NCBI GenBank assembly: GCA_905331475.1
Contig: CAJNYU010004415.1
Location: forward strand, 1 to 64,000
Direction: 5' to 3'
Length of the DNA: 64,000 nt
Source of the DNA: Rotaria socialis
Lineage: Eukaryota > Rotifera > Eurotatoria > Philodinida > Philodinidae
A program made the translations under genes and the position numbers. This document shows, one piece after another, positions 25,142 to 37,900 of this stretch. Every line of letters begins with the position of its first letter. Positions within the stretch are counted from its first letter, which is position 1. Under the pieces are notes generated by a model, which saw nothing but the letters and a program-made list of their open reading frames with translations, was not told the DNA's origin and made no database searches.

Positions 25142-25947
25142 GTTGTAAACTTTCTTCAAAATACAATATACAGTAATTGATGAAAAATTGTACAAAATTA
25201 TCAACAAACATAGAATGACAGAACCCTCAAGTGTTCTTATTTTTCTTCAGTAAAACTAAAGTAAGAAGAAGTTCAGGTTCAATACGTAGCACGAATAGAA
25301 TCTGAAAATATTCAATCAAGTCAAAAGGATATTGAGAAGAAAATGTTTATGTTGCTGATCAACAAATTAAGTAAGGACTAAGAATCAGATCCTATTGCTG
25401 AATAATGAATTTAAGTTTGAGATGACATATAATAAAAAAAATAGTATTTGAGAAATATTTTTAATAATTTTTAATAAAAATAAATCGGCAATCAGACTAA
25501 AACAGAAGCAGCGAAAATCAATAAACTAAATAGAGAACCTTGCTGCAAGAAAAAAAGAATTAAAATAGATAAAACTTTAATAGAACATAAGATTAACTAA
25601 ATAATTTCCACTTCATGCTGATTGATTTGACTAGCTGCCATTTTATCATGAAGTTATTTCGATAGAGCGAAAGCTTGATCCTGTTCAATAGAAAATGATG
25701 TTTTGTCATCATAAAAGCATAAAAAATATATTTCGCAAATACTCTGAGAATGCCAAAGAGCAAAACTAGATACTGTCATACTTTCGAATTTTATTGGATA
25801 CGACGATTATTAACCTTTTGTTCGTACACTCTAATTTATATCCATATTAGAAGCATTGGCGAGTTTGGTCTATTCAACGCTGCATGCCAAGGGCTACTGG
25901 TGAAAGTATCAAAGAAGAAAACTGTCATAGCATTCCTAATAAAGACA
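25142..25947. other. Intergenic
   Basis: 5' flank of the TDP-43-N-like gene; no other gene recognised. Confidence 0.45.
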
Positions 25948-26801
25948 TCCCAGTGAAAAATATTACTAAAAAAGAACGGTAAAGAATGCGTTCCAAAAGA
26001 ACTGAAGCTCTTTTTTTTAAGAAAAGAAAACGTTCCACAACAAATGGAACGAACTAGACCGCATTCTATCATTCTAAGAAGGTGTTCCTGGTCGTTACGA
26101 ATTGGAACAGTGAAGAATGCATTCTGCCACTTGTGGAACGCTTTCTCTTCTTTAAAACGGTTAACCTTTCTGATCACCTGGGTGATCATTAATAGATGAA
26201 TCTAAAATTAGTCAAAAGACTGTTCCTGATGCAACTTGACGAGCTCTATCGAATGGCGTACTCCAATTCGTTGTAACTGAAACCGTTATTAAAATAATAA
26301 TTTTTCTAAATCAGACCAAATATCCCTAAAGTAAAATCGAATGAAGATTCCATCATTTCTCACATCAATTTCAACCTGCTTTGCTTCAGACCTTTCATTT
26401 TAGAATGAAAATGTGGTTTGCTTCGAAAAGAAAGCATTCATCTCTTCAGAGAATCCATTGTCTTAAAGGCTCGTGAGAGAACGTAAAAGGAAGCTATTTT
26501 ATTTCGATGAAATGCTATGTTAACCGTTCCGAAAGAAAATGAACTAGAATGAATTCTACTGGTTTAAGAATGATTCAGAATGCTTTCTCTTCAAATAGGG
26601 AACGATTTTTCAGTATAGAAGAAAGTATTCCATACTAGTGTGGAACGGTAAAGAACGAGTTCCTTCAGATCGAGAATATTTCTTTCTGACTCTGAACGCA
26701 TTCGCTCAAACAAGGAACGCATTCTCTACGTAGGAGATAGGTTTCCATATCCGCATGAAACCATTCTATTCCGTTTTTTTTCGAAATATTTTTCACTGGG
26801 A
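25948..26801. mobile_element. DNA element with TCCCAGTGAAAAATATT termini, 854 bp
   Basis: Starts TCCCAGTGAAAAATATT and ends AATATTTTTCACTGGGA, with the match continuing to GAACGG/CCGTT further in. The interior carries many GAACG/CGTTC units in both orientations (for example GGAACGAACT, GGAACGCTTTC, GAACGGTAAAGAA). No transposase is encoded. No clean target-site duplication was seen. Classed as a non-autonomous, inverted-repeat transposon. Confidence 0.65.
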
Positions 26802-29146
26802 TAATGCTGGCGGATAGAAACATCATACATTGTCATGAGTGAACGAACAAAAACTTATCAATAAAATATGAATGATAATTTTGTGTAAATAATTGATAAA
26901 TCGTTTTGAACTAATGAAAATTGATGAAAAAATGATTTCTGCTATTCATCCGTATATTAGGGTCATCTATCGCTCGTGTATTATTGTTGTAGCCCTCGAA
27001 AATATCGTTTCAACGTAAACATAAAGCATGTAGTGTAGTTTGACGATTGAGGGAGCTGAAGAAGCTTAAAAAGTATCACAAATCCATACTGGCAATATAA
27101 GAATGCATGATTCAATCGATCTTCATCTCTTGCTGCAACAGTGTAAACTTGCACTTCTCTATCCTATATTTCTACTGTGGTAGATGCGAACTAAATAGGT
27201 CTCATAGAAACTTCAATTCTTACCAGGTTGGCTGAACATTGATCAAATAACATAGAAAGATAGAGCTCTTCTTCTCGCATTGACTGTATATAAAAAGAAA
27301 TTTACTTTTAGTTCAATATACGATATCACAGTTGACTGCGACTACATTTGGATTCCACTAAATATTACATTTGAAGTATTGTGAACTTTTTCGTTCAATC
27401 TCAATACCGAAAAACACCTAAAAGTCAATTGCCAATGCATGAATACGTTAGATCATCTTAAAAAAACATTCAAATGATCAGTAGATTAAAGACAATAAAT
27501 ATCCAATATACGAGACAATCAACAAAAAATAAAAGTCGATATCATGATTAGCTAGTCGTATGTTGGCGAAAGAGTCTTTATAAAGAGTTCATTGACAGAG
27601 GTTCTCGAGCCTGAATTGACGTTAATCAGATTCACGGAAATGTGATGAATGCACCAGTAAAGTCTGTGAACAATCAGTTTACATACCACTATGATGGAAA
27701 GGATTGAAAGATAAAAAGGGAGATGAGTTGTCGTGGATCTTAAGCACATTATGCATTTAAACGGGAAACAAAAAAAGCGGTACGTCTTATATTCCAAAAA
27801 AGATTTCTCTCGTGGGATGAATATGTTGATAAAAGAATCTCGATTTTTTTATGAGTTCAACCGTTCACAGATAGTGGCAAAAGAGAGATCATAGAACGTC
27901 GTCAACTAGCCCAACGATTGGCATAATTCAAATGCAATCAGAGATAAGTACAACGCTCAAATTTTAACGGTCAATGTTTCTAATTTAATTAAATGAATAC
28001 ATAAAAATGGGACATTCTTTCCAGTTATGATATTAATTCGAGATGATTCTACTTATAGTGAAGACTTGAAAATACATTATTAGTCAAAATGGCGAATTTT
28101 GGTAGTTAATCATGGGTCAAAAACTGAAATTCAATATTTAAAGAAATCTTGACAAATATTCGAGACAAAGAATGACAGAACCATATGGATGAAATCAGTA
28201 TCTCTTTCTACCAATTGATGTAAAATTTCTCATTTATACTCCGACAATAGTATTATCTTTAATTTAAACTTAGTAATCACTTTGATTTACATTGGGAATA
28301 CGAAAGACACCAGTACTTTCTTGAAAGAAAACGTTTTTATACTTGAAAAATTATTTTCTAATCTTAATTTTCATCAAAGATCATAATTTCATGATTATAG
28401 AATATATTTCAAGGACTTTGTTGTTCTTCTAACTGAAAGAATAAATGAAAAACGACTGACTTCTGTATTTTCATATTTTGCCGATGTGAAACAGTTCGAT
28501 GAACTTTATCCATATGTCTCAGAAAAGTATAAACGATGAAGAGATGTCAACAGAAACAAGAGTATGAAACTATATCCTACTGCTGTTAATTAATCCACAA
28601 GTTGCACTAGTGAAAGTCTTATTAGCGAAATTAGGTCATGCCTCTTGCTACGCCATGTATAAATATAAAAAAAGAATAAAATATTCGCTCAAATGTGATG
28701 ATATACACCTAGATTGATGCTGTTTGTTAAAGAAAAGACTTAATTTTTTTGTATGAATAACATTGATAGTAATTTTAATAGCCATTAATTGATTTTATTC
28801 TATCGATAAACGGAATTGGTTATATCTTGATCTGTGATAATGAATCAATAAAAAGAATCCATTAATATATCAATTTTACCTGCACATTCGACGAGATGTA
28901 TTTCTGATTCGAAAATGCATTCGAATACTATTGAATGAAACAAAATATAAATATCTACAATCTTATCAACAACGACCACTGTTCTTCCTTCGAAAATTTT
29001 TCTCTTCCAAACAATGTTCTATCGAAAAGAAAGCGATATCATTTGACAATATTCTGCAGACAAATATCTCATGAGTAGATTTGCTTTCAAGGAAATCAGT
29101 TAAAAACAAATCTGTAATGTACTATTTTATGTATTTTTATCTCTTC
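26802..29146. other. Gene-free stretch
   Basis: AT-rich, with no supported gene. A few stop-interrupted protein-like frames near 28,300-28,550 were not identifiable. Confidence 0.4.
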
Positions 29147-29294
29147 TCAGGGGCGTAACGCCCCCTGCTTTTGAAAGTTTCACTTTTTTTGGAGAACAGA
29201 ATAGAAAAAAGCTCTCTTCTGGAGATTATAGCTGCTGAATTGATATGAATCAATACCTTGCCACCCCCTGCTCTGGAGACTTCAGTACGCCCCT
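29147..29294. mobile_element. hAT-like MITE, 148 bp, 8-bp TSD
   Basis: AGGGGCGTAACG near the left end and ACGCCCCT at the right end are flanked by identical ATCTCTTC copies (29,139-29,146 and 29,295-29,302). The 8-bp duplication and AGGGGCG ends fit the hAT superfamily. No ORF. Confidence 0.8.
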
Positions 29295-30164
29295 ATCTCT
29301 TCTTTCGAACGATAACAATGCCCAATTTTTCGCTATTTTTGTTCTTCATTTATTGCAAAAATATAACTCACCATTATTTTGTTAAACAGACCGAAGTAAG
29401 TTCTTATCAAATTATTATTATTAATGATATTAGTTGAAGTTGGGTCAAATAGCATAGAAAAATAGAGTATCGTTTTCTTCATCAAAACGCAACAAAAATA
29501 ATTTCTTAAAGCTTCTTATATGAAAGTACGGTAATGGCACCACCAATTTTGATATACTTTAAGCATTCGAGCATCTACTTGTCGTGCAAAATTAGATTCT
29601 TTTGTAAATAGAAAAAAGAAATCTTATTACTCTCCGATGTTACTTCTTCACCAGAGGACAATCGTATTTATTCGAGTTCATTTCTCGTTTTATTGTATCA
29701 ACTTACCATTAACACCGATCTGTGAAATCAATGAAAGTCAAAGATCAAATTGTATTTATTGTTCTATGTTTTTATTTCTCAGCAGTAAAGAGACATATTC
29801 TATACGAGACTAAGACTATGTAGTTGATTTACAAGTTGAATAAATCTCTTTTTTTTGAATTATCTTAAATTTAATTTCTAATTTCAAGTGTAAACAGAGG
29901 AAATTAACCAAATGGTTGATTGAATATTAACAAAATTGAATGCCACTATTATACGATATTTCTTTCAATCTAAGATTATTTTCTTACATTATACGTTCAT
30001 TACATAAACTATCAAGAAAAAGAAAAGAAAAATATCTTTTATTAATTAAAGAGAACGGCTATTTATTTGAAGACAGAAGAGGAGACAGAATCCTATACAG
30101 AACAAATAAATCTATTCAACATAAAATTAAGACAAAAAAAAAAATTTTCTTTATATTTTGAATA

Positions 30165-30977
30165 AAAAATATTTACCGGTGAAAGTGTATCTTTTTTAAC
30201 AACTAATGAGATTTTCGGTTGGATATTTCGACGTTCAATTGAAATACTTGGTACTAATCCATTTGATGAATTGATTCTGTCATAAATTGTTAATTTATTT
30301 TGAAGAGCTAACTATAAAATAAGAAAAGGAAAAATAATTCAGAGAATTGGAGTCTTTTGTGTATGCAATGCAATTTTATGTTCAATTAAATAAAACAAAT
30401 ATTCATCGTAAAGAACACGAATTGAATGAAATGATGCAACACTACGTAATGTTAAATCTCGAATAACTGTTGAACAATAAGAAGAACAATTTAAAAGAAT
30501 ATTTCTCTGCTGATAAATTTGAATATGGTTTGAGAAGATCATTTAATAATGAATCTAGCCATTGTAACCAATCTTCTAATGTTGATTGAGATGATAAATG
30601 ATTTTTGAATCCTCTTTCAATACGAAAAACTAAATTATCATCACATTCACAAACCCACCATATTTGTTCCTAGAATAAGAATTTTTGTTGAAAAACGATA
30701 AAATAGAATAAAAATACAAAATGAACTTGAACATTATGAAAATCGACTTAATTTAAATCAGCTAACGCTTGATTACCTTGTGTTGCATTAAAAAGGACAG
30801 CACGTCCTGTTTGAGCTAAATGATTTCATGATGTATAACATCTTCTTAATGTCATTGCAAATGCATTTATTATTGTTAATTTAATTGTTTTCAATCGTTC
30901 TGCTAAATGACCTAATGCTGTACGAATCCAAACATCGACACTTTTACTAAATATTCTCACTGATTGTGTTGAATTTG
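30165..30977 (-). pseudogene. RFX transcription factor C-terminal fragment (RFX1/2/3-like)
   Basis: After an acceptor at 30,978 the translation gives VDVWIRTALGHLAERLKTIK and LRRCYTS, then a TGA exactly where RFX proteins have Leu of YTSLNHLAQ, then NHLAQTGRAVLFNATQGNQA. The next exon reads EQIWWVCECDDNLVFRIERG. A frame change near 30,510-30,530 precedes STVIRDLTLRSVASF and LYDEYLFYLIEHKIA, the RFX dimerisation signature. There are a premature stop, at least one frameshift and a small deletion in SFGSFHLIR, and no RFX DNA-binding domain lies upstream. It is therefore a partial, dead copy. The functional gene would activate ciliary genes; an intact paralogue probably exists elsewhere. Confidence 0.78.
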
Positions 30978-31788
30978 CTGGAAAAAAAACATGATAGGAA
31001 ATACTGATTATTTCAAAGTTATTTAAATTCGTTTCTATTATTAATTTTAAATACAAAAGACTCGTGAATATTTTGATCTTATTGATGATTAAGTGAATTT
31101 ATTTGTCAGTATTATCCATTCAATATGCATAGATTGCAATAAGTATTAAAAATAATATTTCTTTAATAGAGAAACATTTATCAGCTGATTTTTTTCAAAA
31201 GAGAATTTATTATCCTTAGTAATTATACAACGTTTCACAAGTCAAGTTTTCAAAGCTTCCTTTTGACAATGCTTGTGAGCATACTTGAAAAATGATAAAC
31301 ACATGTTTATGGGTGCGGTTAAGGTAAAGACAGTTACCCACATCCGCATCAGCCCTTGTTACTAGGACCGAAATCAAGCAGTTTTTACTTGAGCAACAAA
31401 CGATACTTTCGACTTTCGAGAATAAAATTCTAGATTTAGCGACGTGTCTAAAATCTATAACGATTGAAGTTGAAACAGTGATTCGCTTAGACTTTTCCAT
31501 ATAACAATATCTATGCAAAGGACGTCTGTTTGTATTGTAGTGTTTGATGAAGAAAAAAGGCGGAGCGGGCGGCCTACATTTTTCTGGATAAGAAAAATGA
31601 TTACAGTCTTCATTATTAATATTGGTCTCCTGTGTACCTCTTTGTTGATGCTTTACCAAAAATTCGAAATCCATTGCTTCTCGTATTGTCCAATGAAATC
31701 ATTATCTTCTCTTGGCTAATCCTGTTCGGCTCTAGCTGTATACACTAGGATAAATGAATCATCCAGCAAAAAAATCTTTGAAACAAAA

Positions 31789-32602
31789 ATGTTCGTTTTT
31801 CACGATCGTCGTTTACTCTACGGCCTATTAGTGCCGGGTACTGCTATTCTAATTGGTGGTCTCATTTGGTATCATAATCGTCGCAAAAGTTCGAATTAAT
31901 ATTTTCTTGTAAATTTTTTTATTTTTGTCATAAATTTTAAATTTTCTTATCTTAGATGAACAAATTCGTTTAAATCGTTCAGAATATCTTGTACTTGAAA
32001 TTCAAGTGCCTGTCTATTGTGTCGGAAGTATAATTGGTAGAGGTGGTGAAGCAATTAAACGGGTACGATGAAATAGAAAAATAAAATCAAAGAATAATGT
32101 TTGTTTGTTTAGTTTCAACAGGAATTTTCAGTTCGTTGTGCATTTGCAAAAGATGATGAAAAACTTCTTAAAGAAAATTATCGAATATTAATTATACGTG
32201 GAGAACGCCATCATGTTTATGAAGCTGAAGTTGAAATGCGTCGTTTAATTGCTGATTTACCACAATATCAACAAATTGAAATGTTCATACCTGATCATGC
32301 CTGCGGATATTTAATTGGAAAAAATGGTTCACATATAAAAAATATTCGTGATAGTTCAAAAGCACGCTTGAGTTTAGATAGGAAAATTATTGATAATTTA
32401 GAAAATAAAAGATTTTCTCGATTAATTATTTCGGGAACTAGCGAACAAATATCAGCAGCTAAAGTAAGATAAAATAATTTTGTTTGAAAAAAAATAACGA
32501 TTTTGTTTTTAATTTTTGAAGACTTTAGTTGAAGAACGATTATATCGACTTGAACAAAAAAAGAAGGCATATGATAATAATTCTGTGATATCAACGGTAT
32601 GA
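31789..32602 (+). CDS. TDRKH/PAPI-like protein: TM anchor and two KH domains, no Tudor
   Basis: Exons 31,789-31,888, 31,956-32,062, 32,113-32,463 and 32,522-32,602 join in frame to 212 aa. The N-terminus has a membrane segment (LLVPGTAILIGGLIWY) followed by basic residues, as in TDRKH, which anchors to mitochondria in the piRNA pathway. KH1 has VGSIIGRGGEAIKR with loop GRGG, and KH2 has GYLIGKNGSHIKNIRDSSKA with loop GKNG; both loops are intact. It ends after a short coiled tail (LEQKKKAYDNN) at ISTV-stop. TDRKH proteins normally continue into a Tudor domain that reads methylarginine on PIWI; I find none before MAX. The first intron donor is weak (GTTCGA) but needed to avoid a stop. Confidence 0.62.
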
Positions 32603-33347
32603 TTAAAATAAGAAAAACAACAATATAGATTGAGGGATACCGATGTTCGAGAGAAGATTTTTATTCGTGAAAGATCTCATATTATTCTTCGTGTTGAACT
32701 CTCATATAAAATGAGAAGTTCATTATTTGTACATATGTTTAGATAGTATTCGTATACCTTTTGAGTAGCTGAAAAGTATCTATGTATAAAAGTCTTATAA
32801 TACCTTTTTGAATACAATCATAGAAAGGTTTTGCTCAAGGACGAATGATACAGTATATATATATATATTCTTTCCCGGTTTGAAGGCTCATACGGAGTGC
32901 ATATGGTTAGAGTTGCTACCCCGTAAGAATAAAAGGCACCTTCGTTCCAAGGTCATTGATAAAAAGTAGGGAATTTTTTCAGAAAGTGAGTACGTGTGAA
33001 ATTCAATTTTTAAACAAAGTATCGCCTTATGTAAGGTGTTTATCTAAGCAGATATTCTTCATTCTTGCAATGGCAAACTCATCGAAACAGAAATTCATAG
33101 TTCGTTCGTTGATACAGAAGTGATTCTTTCTGATCTCATCAAATATTGACGGTCTCTGTTGAAGTCGTGTTTTTTTTCTTTCAAAAAACAAAATCTTTTT
33201 ATTAACATTTCTGATAGGCCCATTTTATGTATTGTTTTTATATTTAGAATTTCGTTGACGATAACGATGACACTATAGATCATGACTAATATTGTTATTC
33301 TATTTTTGTTTTGTTATTTTCATGTTTTGTTGTTTGTTCTAGATATT
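32603..33347. other. Intergenic between TDRKH-like gene and MAX
   Basis: No Tudor exon or other coding sequence seen. Contains a short TA repeat near 32,855. A strong acceptor, TTGTTCTAG, stands 6 nt before the MAX start codon. Confidence 0.45.
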
Positions 33348-33810
33348 ATGTCGTTAGACTTAGATCTTGATCAGTTTCATGATCATTTAAATGGATCTAG
33401 TATCGGTGCCGATGATGGTGATAGTCAAGATGTTGACATAACAGTGAATAGCCGACAGCATAATGGACAAAATCAAGCTGAAAAACGTGCACATCATAAT
33501 GCACTTGAACGAAAACGACGTGATCATATTAAAGGCAGTTTCAGTGATTTAAGAGATGTTATCCCTTCATTAAAAGGAGAAAAGGTAATATTAAAAATTC
33601 CATAGTTGAAAGAAGAAAAAAAGGGTTTGATTTATTATGCATCTTTTTAAGGCTTCTCGTGCACATGTTCTCAAAGCCGCTACAGATTACATCCGTAATA
33701 TGAAAACAAAAAATCAATACCATCAAAAAACAATAGAAGAACTGAAAAGACAAAATGCCATCGTGGAATTACAAAGTAAAATAGAAGAAGATGCTTGCTG
33801 TTTTTCTTAA
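33348..33810 (+). CDS. MAX: MAX bHLH-leucine zipper protein
   Basis: Obligate partner of MYC and MAD/MXD proteins, binding CACGTG E-boxes in the nucleus. Exons 33,348-33,584 and 33,652-33,810 (131 aa). After an acidic N-terminus come the basic region and helix 1, [20 protein letters not shown] then [20 protein letters not shown], nearly identical to human MAX. The exon junction falls exactly at GEK/ASRA, as in vertebrates. His, Glu and Arg base contacts (H..ERKRR) are intact. Helix 2 and the zipper follow ([37 protein letters not shown]). Two more splice-compatible segments at about 33,921-33,971 and 34,113-34,275 could give a longer isoform through a weak GTGGAA donor. The start codon lies directly after an acceptor. 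Confidence 0.93.
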
Positions 33811-34907
33811 CTTAATCCATATGACTAATAATACAATAAAATTTAATAGAAACAAAAAATGTATTTTATTTCTAATCGAAATCATTCCTGAGGAAATTTA
33901 CGTCGAAGATTGTTTTTCAGGGTGACATCACTATAGATATACCTTGTAAAGAACAAGAGTTAAACGGCAAGTGAGTATTTCGTATTGCACTCGAAATGAC
34001 TCGTACATTTCAAATTCCAAAAAATTGTATATTTTAACAAAGAATTTTTTCTTTTCAAACAAATTACTGTCCATTGATTATCTAAAAAAAAATATTCTTA
34101 TTTTATGTTTCTAGTTCGTCTTCTCGAACGTGTTAAAGAAACAGGTCAATATACCCGTCACATCACAAATCATCATCAACAAGAACAGTTAGTAAAAATC
34201 GAACTAAACGGAATTCAAACAACAAGAAATTTATTAACCCATGAAAATAATCCTTCGATATCATCTCATATATAATAGACTTTATTTAATTATCGTCCTT
34301 TGTTTCTTTTTTATTTTACATAGTGCCATTTGTCAGAAAAATGTTTTGTAGTTTGTGTGTGGAACGATTTCTTTTCTTTTTCGTTTTGAAGATATTTCAA
34401 GATTTAAATACGAATATTAATTTATTATCTTAACCATCAATCTTATTTATCTCATTGCGCAGCGTCTTTTTCCTGCAACCAGAAAAAGAAAAAAAAAGAC
34501 GGTTGTCAAATTCTAAAGAGATAAAAAACGTTTCTGTTTGCATTTTTCGTACTAAATTACACCTTTTCGTCATTTGAGTTTGATATAAAGACAAGAATAA
34601 CCTTTTTCTTTCTATTCGCTGATTACGAACTGATGAAACATGATTATTTCGATGTCACATCCTACCAAAAGATAATTGAAGACAGTGGAGACAAAATGTA
34701 AACTTGTTATCTTTTATCATATCATTGGTTACTGCATTATGTGGCAATTTCATGGAGAAAACTTTTCACTCTTTGGAATTTATCATTCGCAGTATATATT
34801 CGTGAAGGACGTGTTATAAAAGAAAAAAAAACACAAAAGAACATACTGATAAAATTTGATTCCTTCATTTTCATGACATAACTCATATAGACATACTTAA
34901 CAAACAA

Positions 34908-37900
34908 ATGGATGAGAAAAAAGTTAAAAGATCTGGCCGCCAACCACCATCATCGTACCCTACAATCTATAGAACACCGCGATCTCGTTCGCTAAGTAGT
35001 GAAAAAGAACAAGGACCCGCCTTACAGACTGTACTTATAAAAGAACCGAAATTATCCGCAGCAAACAAGATCGAACTTACGCCGAGACTGGAGCGAAGAT
35101 TAAAGGTTGGTGAACTAATAGAACGTTTTGAAAATGTTGAATCAGTAGACAATATTCAAATAAACAAATGTTCATTATCATTACTTACCCGTTATACAAA
35201 TGGGCGCCTATCGGCACGCGACAGTAGGTTAATTTTATGCATTTCTTAGTTCATATTGTACAAGCTTTTGTTTGAAACTATCCTATGAGTAGAGAGAGAA
35301 AGAAAATGGCTGACTTTAAAATTCTATAAGCAGTCATATTTGACATTGATGAATTTTTACTGATAATAATCAATTTATGTCGTGTTCAGTCCGTGACAAT
35401 GTTCGACACTTAGAGCAACGAAGCGCAATATGTATATGGGTGATATTTATTAATCATTTACATATGAAGGCTACTCTGTTATATTCAGGTTGATTACTAT
35501 AGACCATTATTGCATCTCAGGTGACTATAAATAATAGTAAATCCGAAGTTTAATATTACTATTTATTCATACTTTTACCGTTTCTTATGTTGTTAAATTT
35601 TGATAGAAAATGTAAGAATGTTAAGCTTTCGAAAAATCTTAGAGTCTATCGATCTCGAAAACTTAAGAATCCGTTGCAAAAGGAAAAGAAGAAATGGCTC
35701 TCGTGGATTATGAATAAGCAGAAATACTTGAAATATGACTCACAGTAGAGTAACTATGCGACTGAAAGGAAGAAAAAAGCTCGTGTCATTTTCGTTCCGT
35801 TGAATCGACGAGCCTTGATATACATAATCGGTATTTGAATGACCCCTAAATTTGATAAGAATTGCCTTTGTATCATTACTCCAATTACAAAAAGCTCTTA
35901 AATTTCGATATTTCTTTTTTCTTCTTTATAAGAATATTTGTTTAAGTTCGGTCATCCTCGTCGTCAACTGGACAAAAGAAAATCACTCGTACACAATTTG
36001 CTTCACCCATTCGATCTTTAGCGTTGATTGAAGAGAGACTTCCAAGTAATATGAAAAATATTCCGGATTCAATTTCACACTATAGAAATTTCAATAACTT
36101 GACGACATCTAGTGAAGTACATAAATAAACATGTTTTTTTTCTTTTTCGAAAAGCAAAATATAAGAGTTCTTATTTTACCAGACTCAATCACGACATACG
36201 AGTAAGTCTAATGTAACGTCCGAAACAAAGCTTCCGAAACCCATGATACAAACAAAGCAAAATTCGCTGCAGCTTCCAGAGCAATATATTAAATCTCAAC
36301 AAACGGAAATTGAAAATGCTGTCGTTAGTCGGTCAGCACTAGAAAGTTCTTCAAAACACGATGAACAACTCGAGCCATCTCCTAGTGTTGAATTCAAAGA
36401 GCACGATGCAAAAAAAGTCTGTTTATAAAAATATTGAAAATAAATTTTTTACTGAAATTGTTTTTAGACCATAGGTTTCAATAAACGTTTGGAAGAAATA
36501 CACAAGACTGAAAATAATTATATCGCCAAACTTCATGTACTTACATTTAAAATGCCGAAAATAGTCAAACAAATATGTCAGACAGATGAAAATACTCTCA
36601 AATCATTTTATGACATCTTTCAACCGTTACTTGCTACACTAAAACAATTATATGTATTTCATTATGAAAATATTTTACCAAATATGGAACAATTTATAAC
36701 AGGTCATCGAACTGATTTAATATGGTCGATATTTGAAGAACATTTTCAAACGATTGAAAATTTGTATAAAGAATATTATACTGTTTATGATGAAAATCAA
36801 CAGAAGTTCGAACGTTTATGTGCGACAAATGCATTACTTCATACGGCAATGCTTGATTGTCAAGGCCTTATGGGAAATTTATATCCTATTAATGAACTTA
36901 ATTGCGCTAATCAACATTTACTTCGGTATGAAGAATATTTATTTAAATATTTACATTTTTCTATAAACTTTACAGAGTTTAAATCTAATTTTTTTTCTTT
37001 CTAACATTACATTTATATTGCATTTGATAGGAGGATATACCTGACAGAGAGAGAGACCTGTTCATAGAAAAAAATGATACTTGAACCTTAGTTTTATTTT
37101 ATAGACGAAATTTCATGGTAGGCGGTACCGCCTATTGATTCTTTCAAAATTTCGATGTATTCAAAGCAATGACGCAGAAGTAGATGAGTGTTATAACGAT
37201 TGAGGACCGCAATAGTGCTACTATCTGCGATACCGCCCGTAAATATATTTCTTTTTCTTCCAGCCAGCAATATGCCTGTCATAAAGAAGCTAATACATGA
37301 TGAATAGCGTGCATCAATTTGATTTGCTTACCAGTATATTGCCGTTGAGATACTCCATTTTTTTCTGAAGTAATTACATGTATTTATCGAAATCATGTCT
37401 AAGCACAGGAATTATTTGGACCGTTTACAATAAAAGATTGCATTTCAAGATATGGACTTCAGAAATATTTTAGCAGCCGTAACCCTAATCTCAATTCGAA
37501 AGCTATTCATTCATTGGTAGACTTTCTCTAAAGAAGCAAAGACCGCACCCTCAGGAAGAAAACGAACTCCAAACCCTGGACAGGTTTCTCTCTGTTTGTG
37601 ATCGATATTTCTTGAAACAATTTTGTTGTTGATTCTAGTTACATTCTTCTCATGAAAAGTTACATGAAACATCTCGATAAAGATTCTTCTGAATATGAAC
37701 GTACATGCTTTGTACATGACGAACTTACTTCTATAGCTGAACGATGTGAAGAACACTTAGCAATATCTTCAACCCAATTAAATAAATTAAAACAACGAGT
37801 CGATGGTAAATTAGACTGCTTTGAAAAACAACAACTCATTTGGCATGGTTCATTGAAGAAGCAATCGCCACGTAAACATACCGACATTAGTCCAGCATAC

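Noticed and set aside
28300-28550. Stop-interrupted protein-like frames
   Set aside because: Too broken and not assignable to any family; could be chance in AT-rich DNA.
31216-31674. Minus-strand frame of 152 codons
   Set aside because: No family resemblance, irregular composition, start not supported, flanked by a pseudogene and a divergent gene; likely chance.
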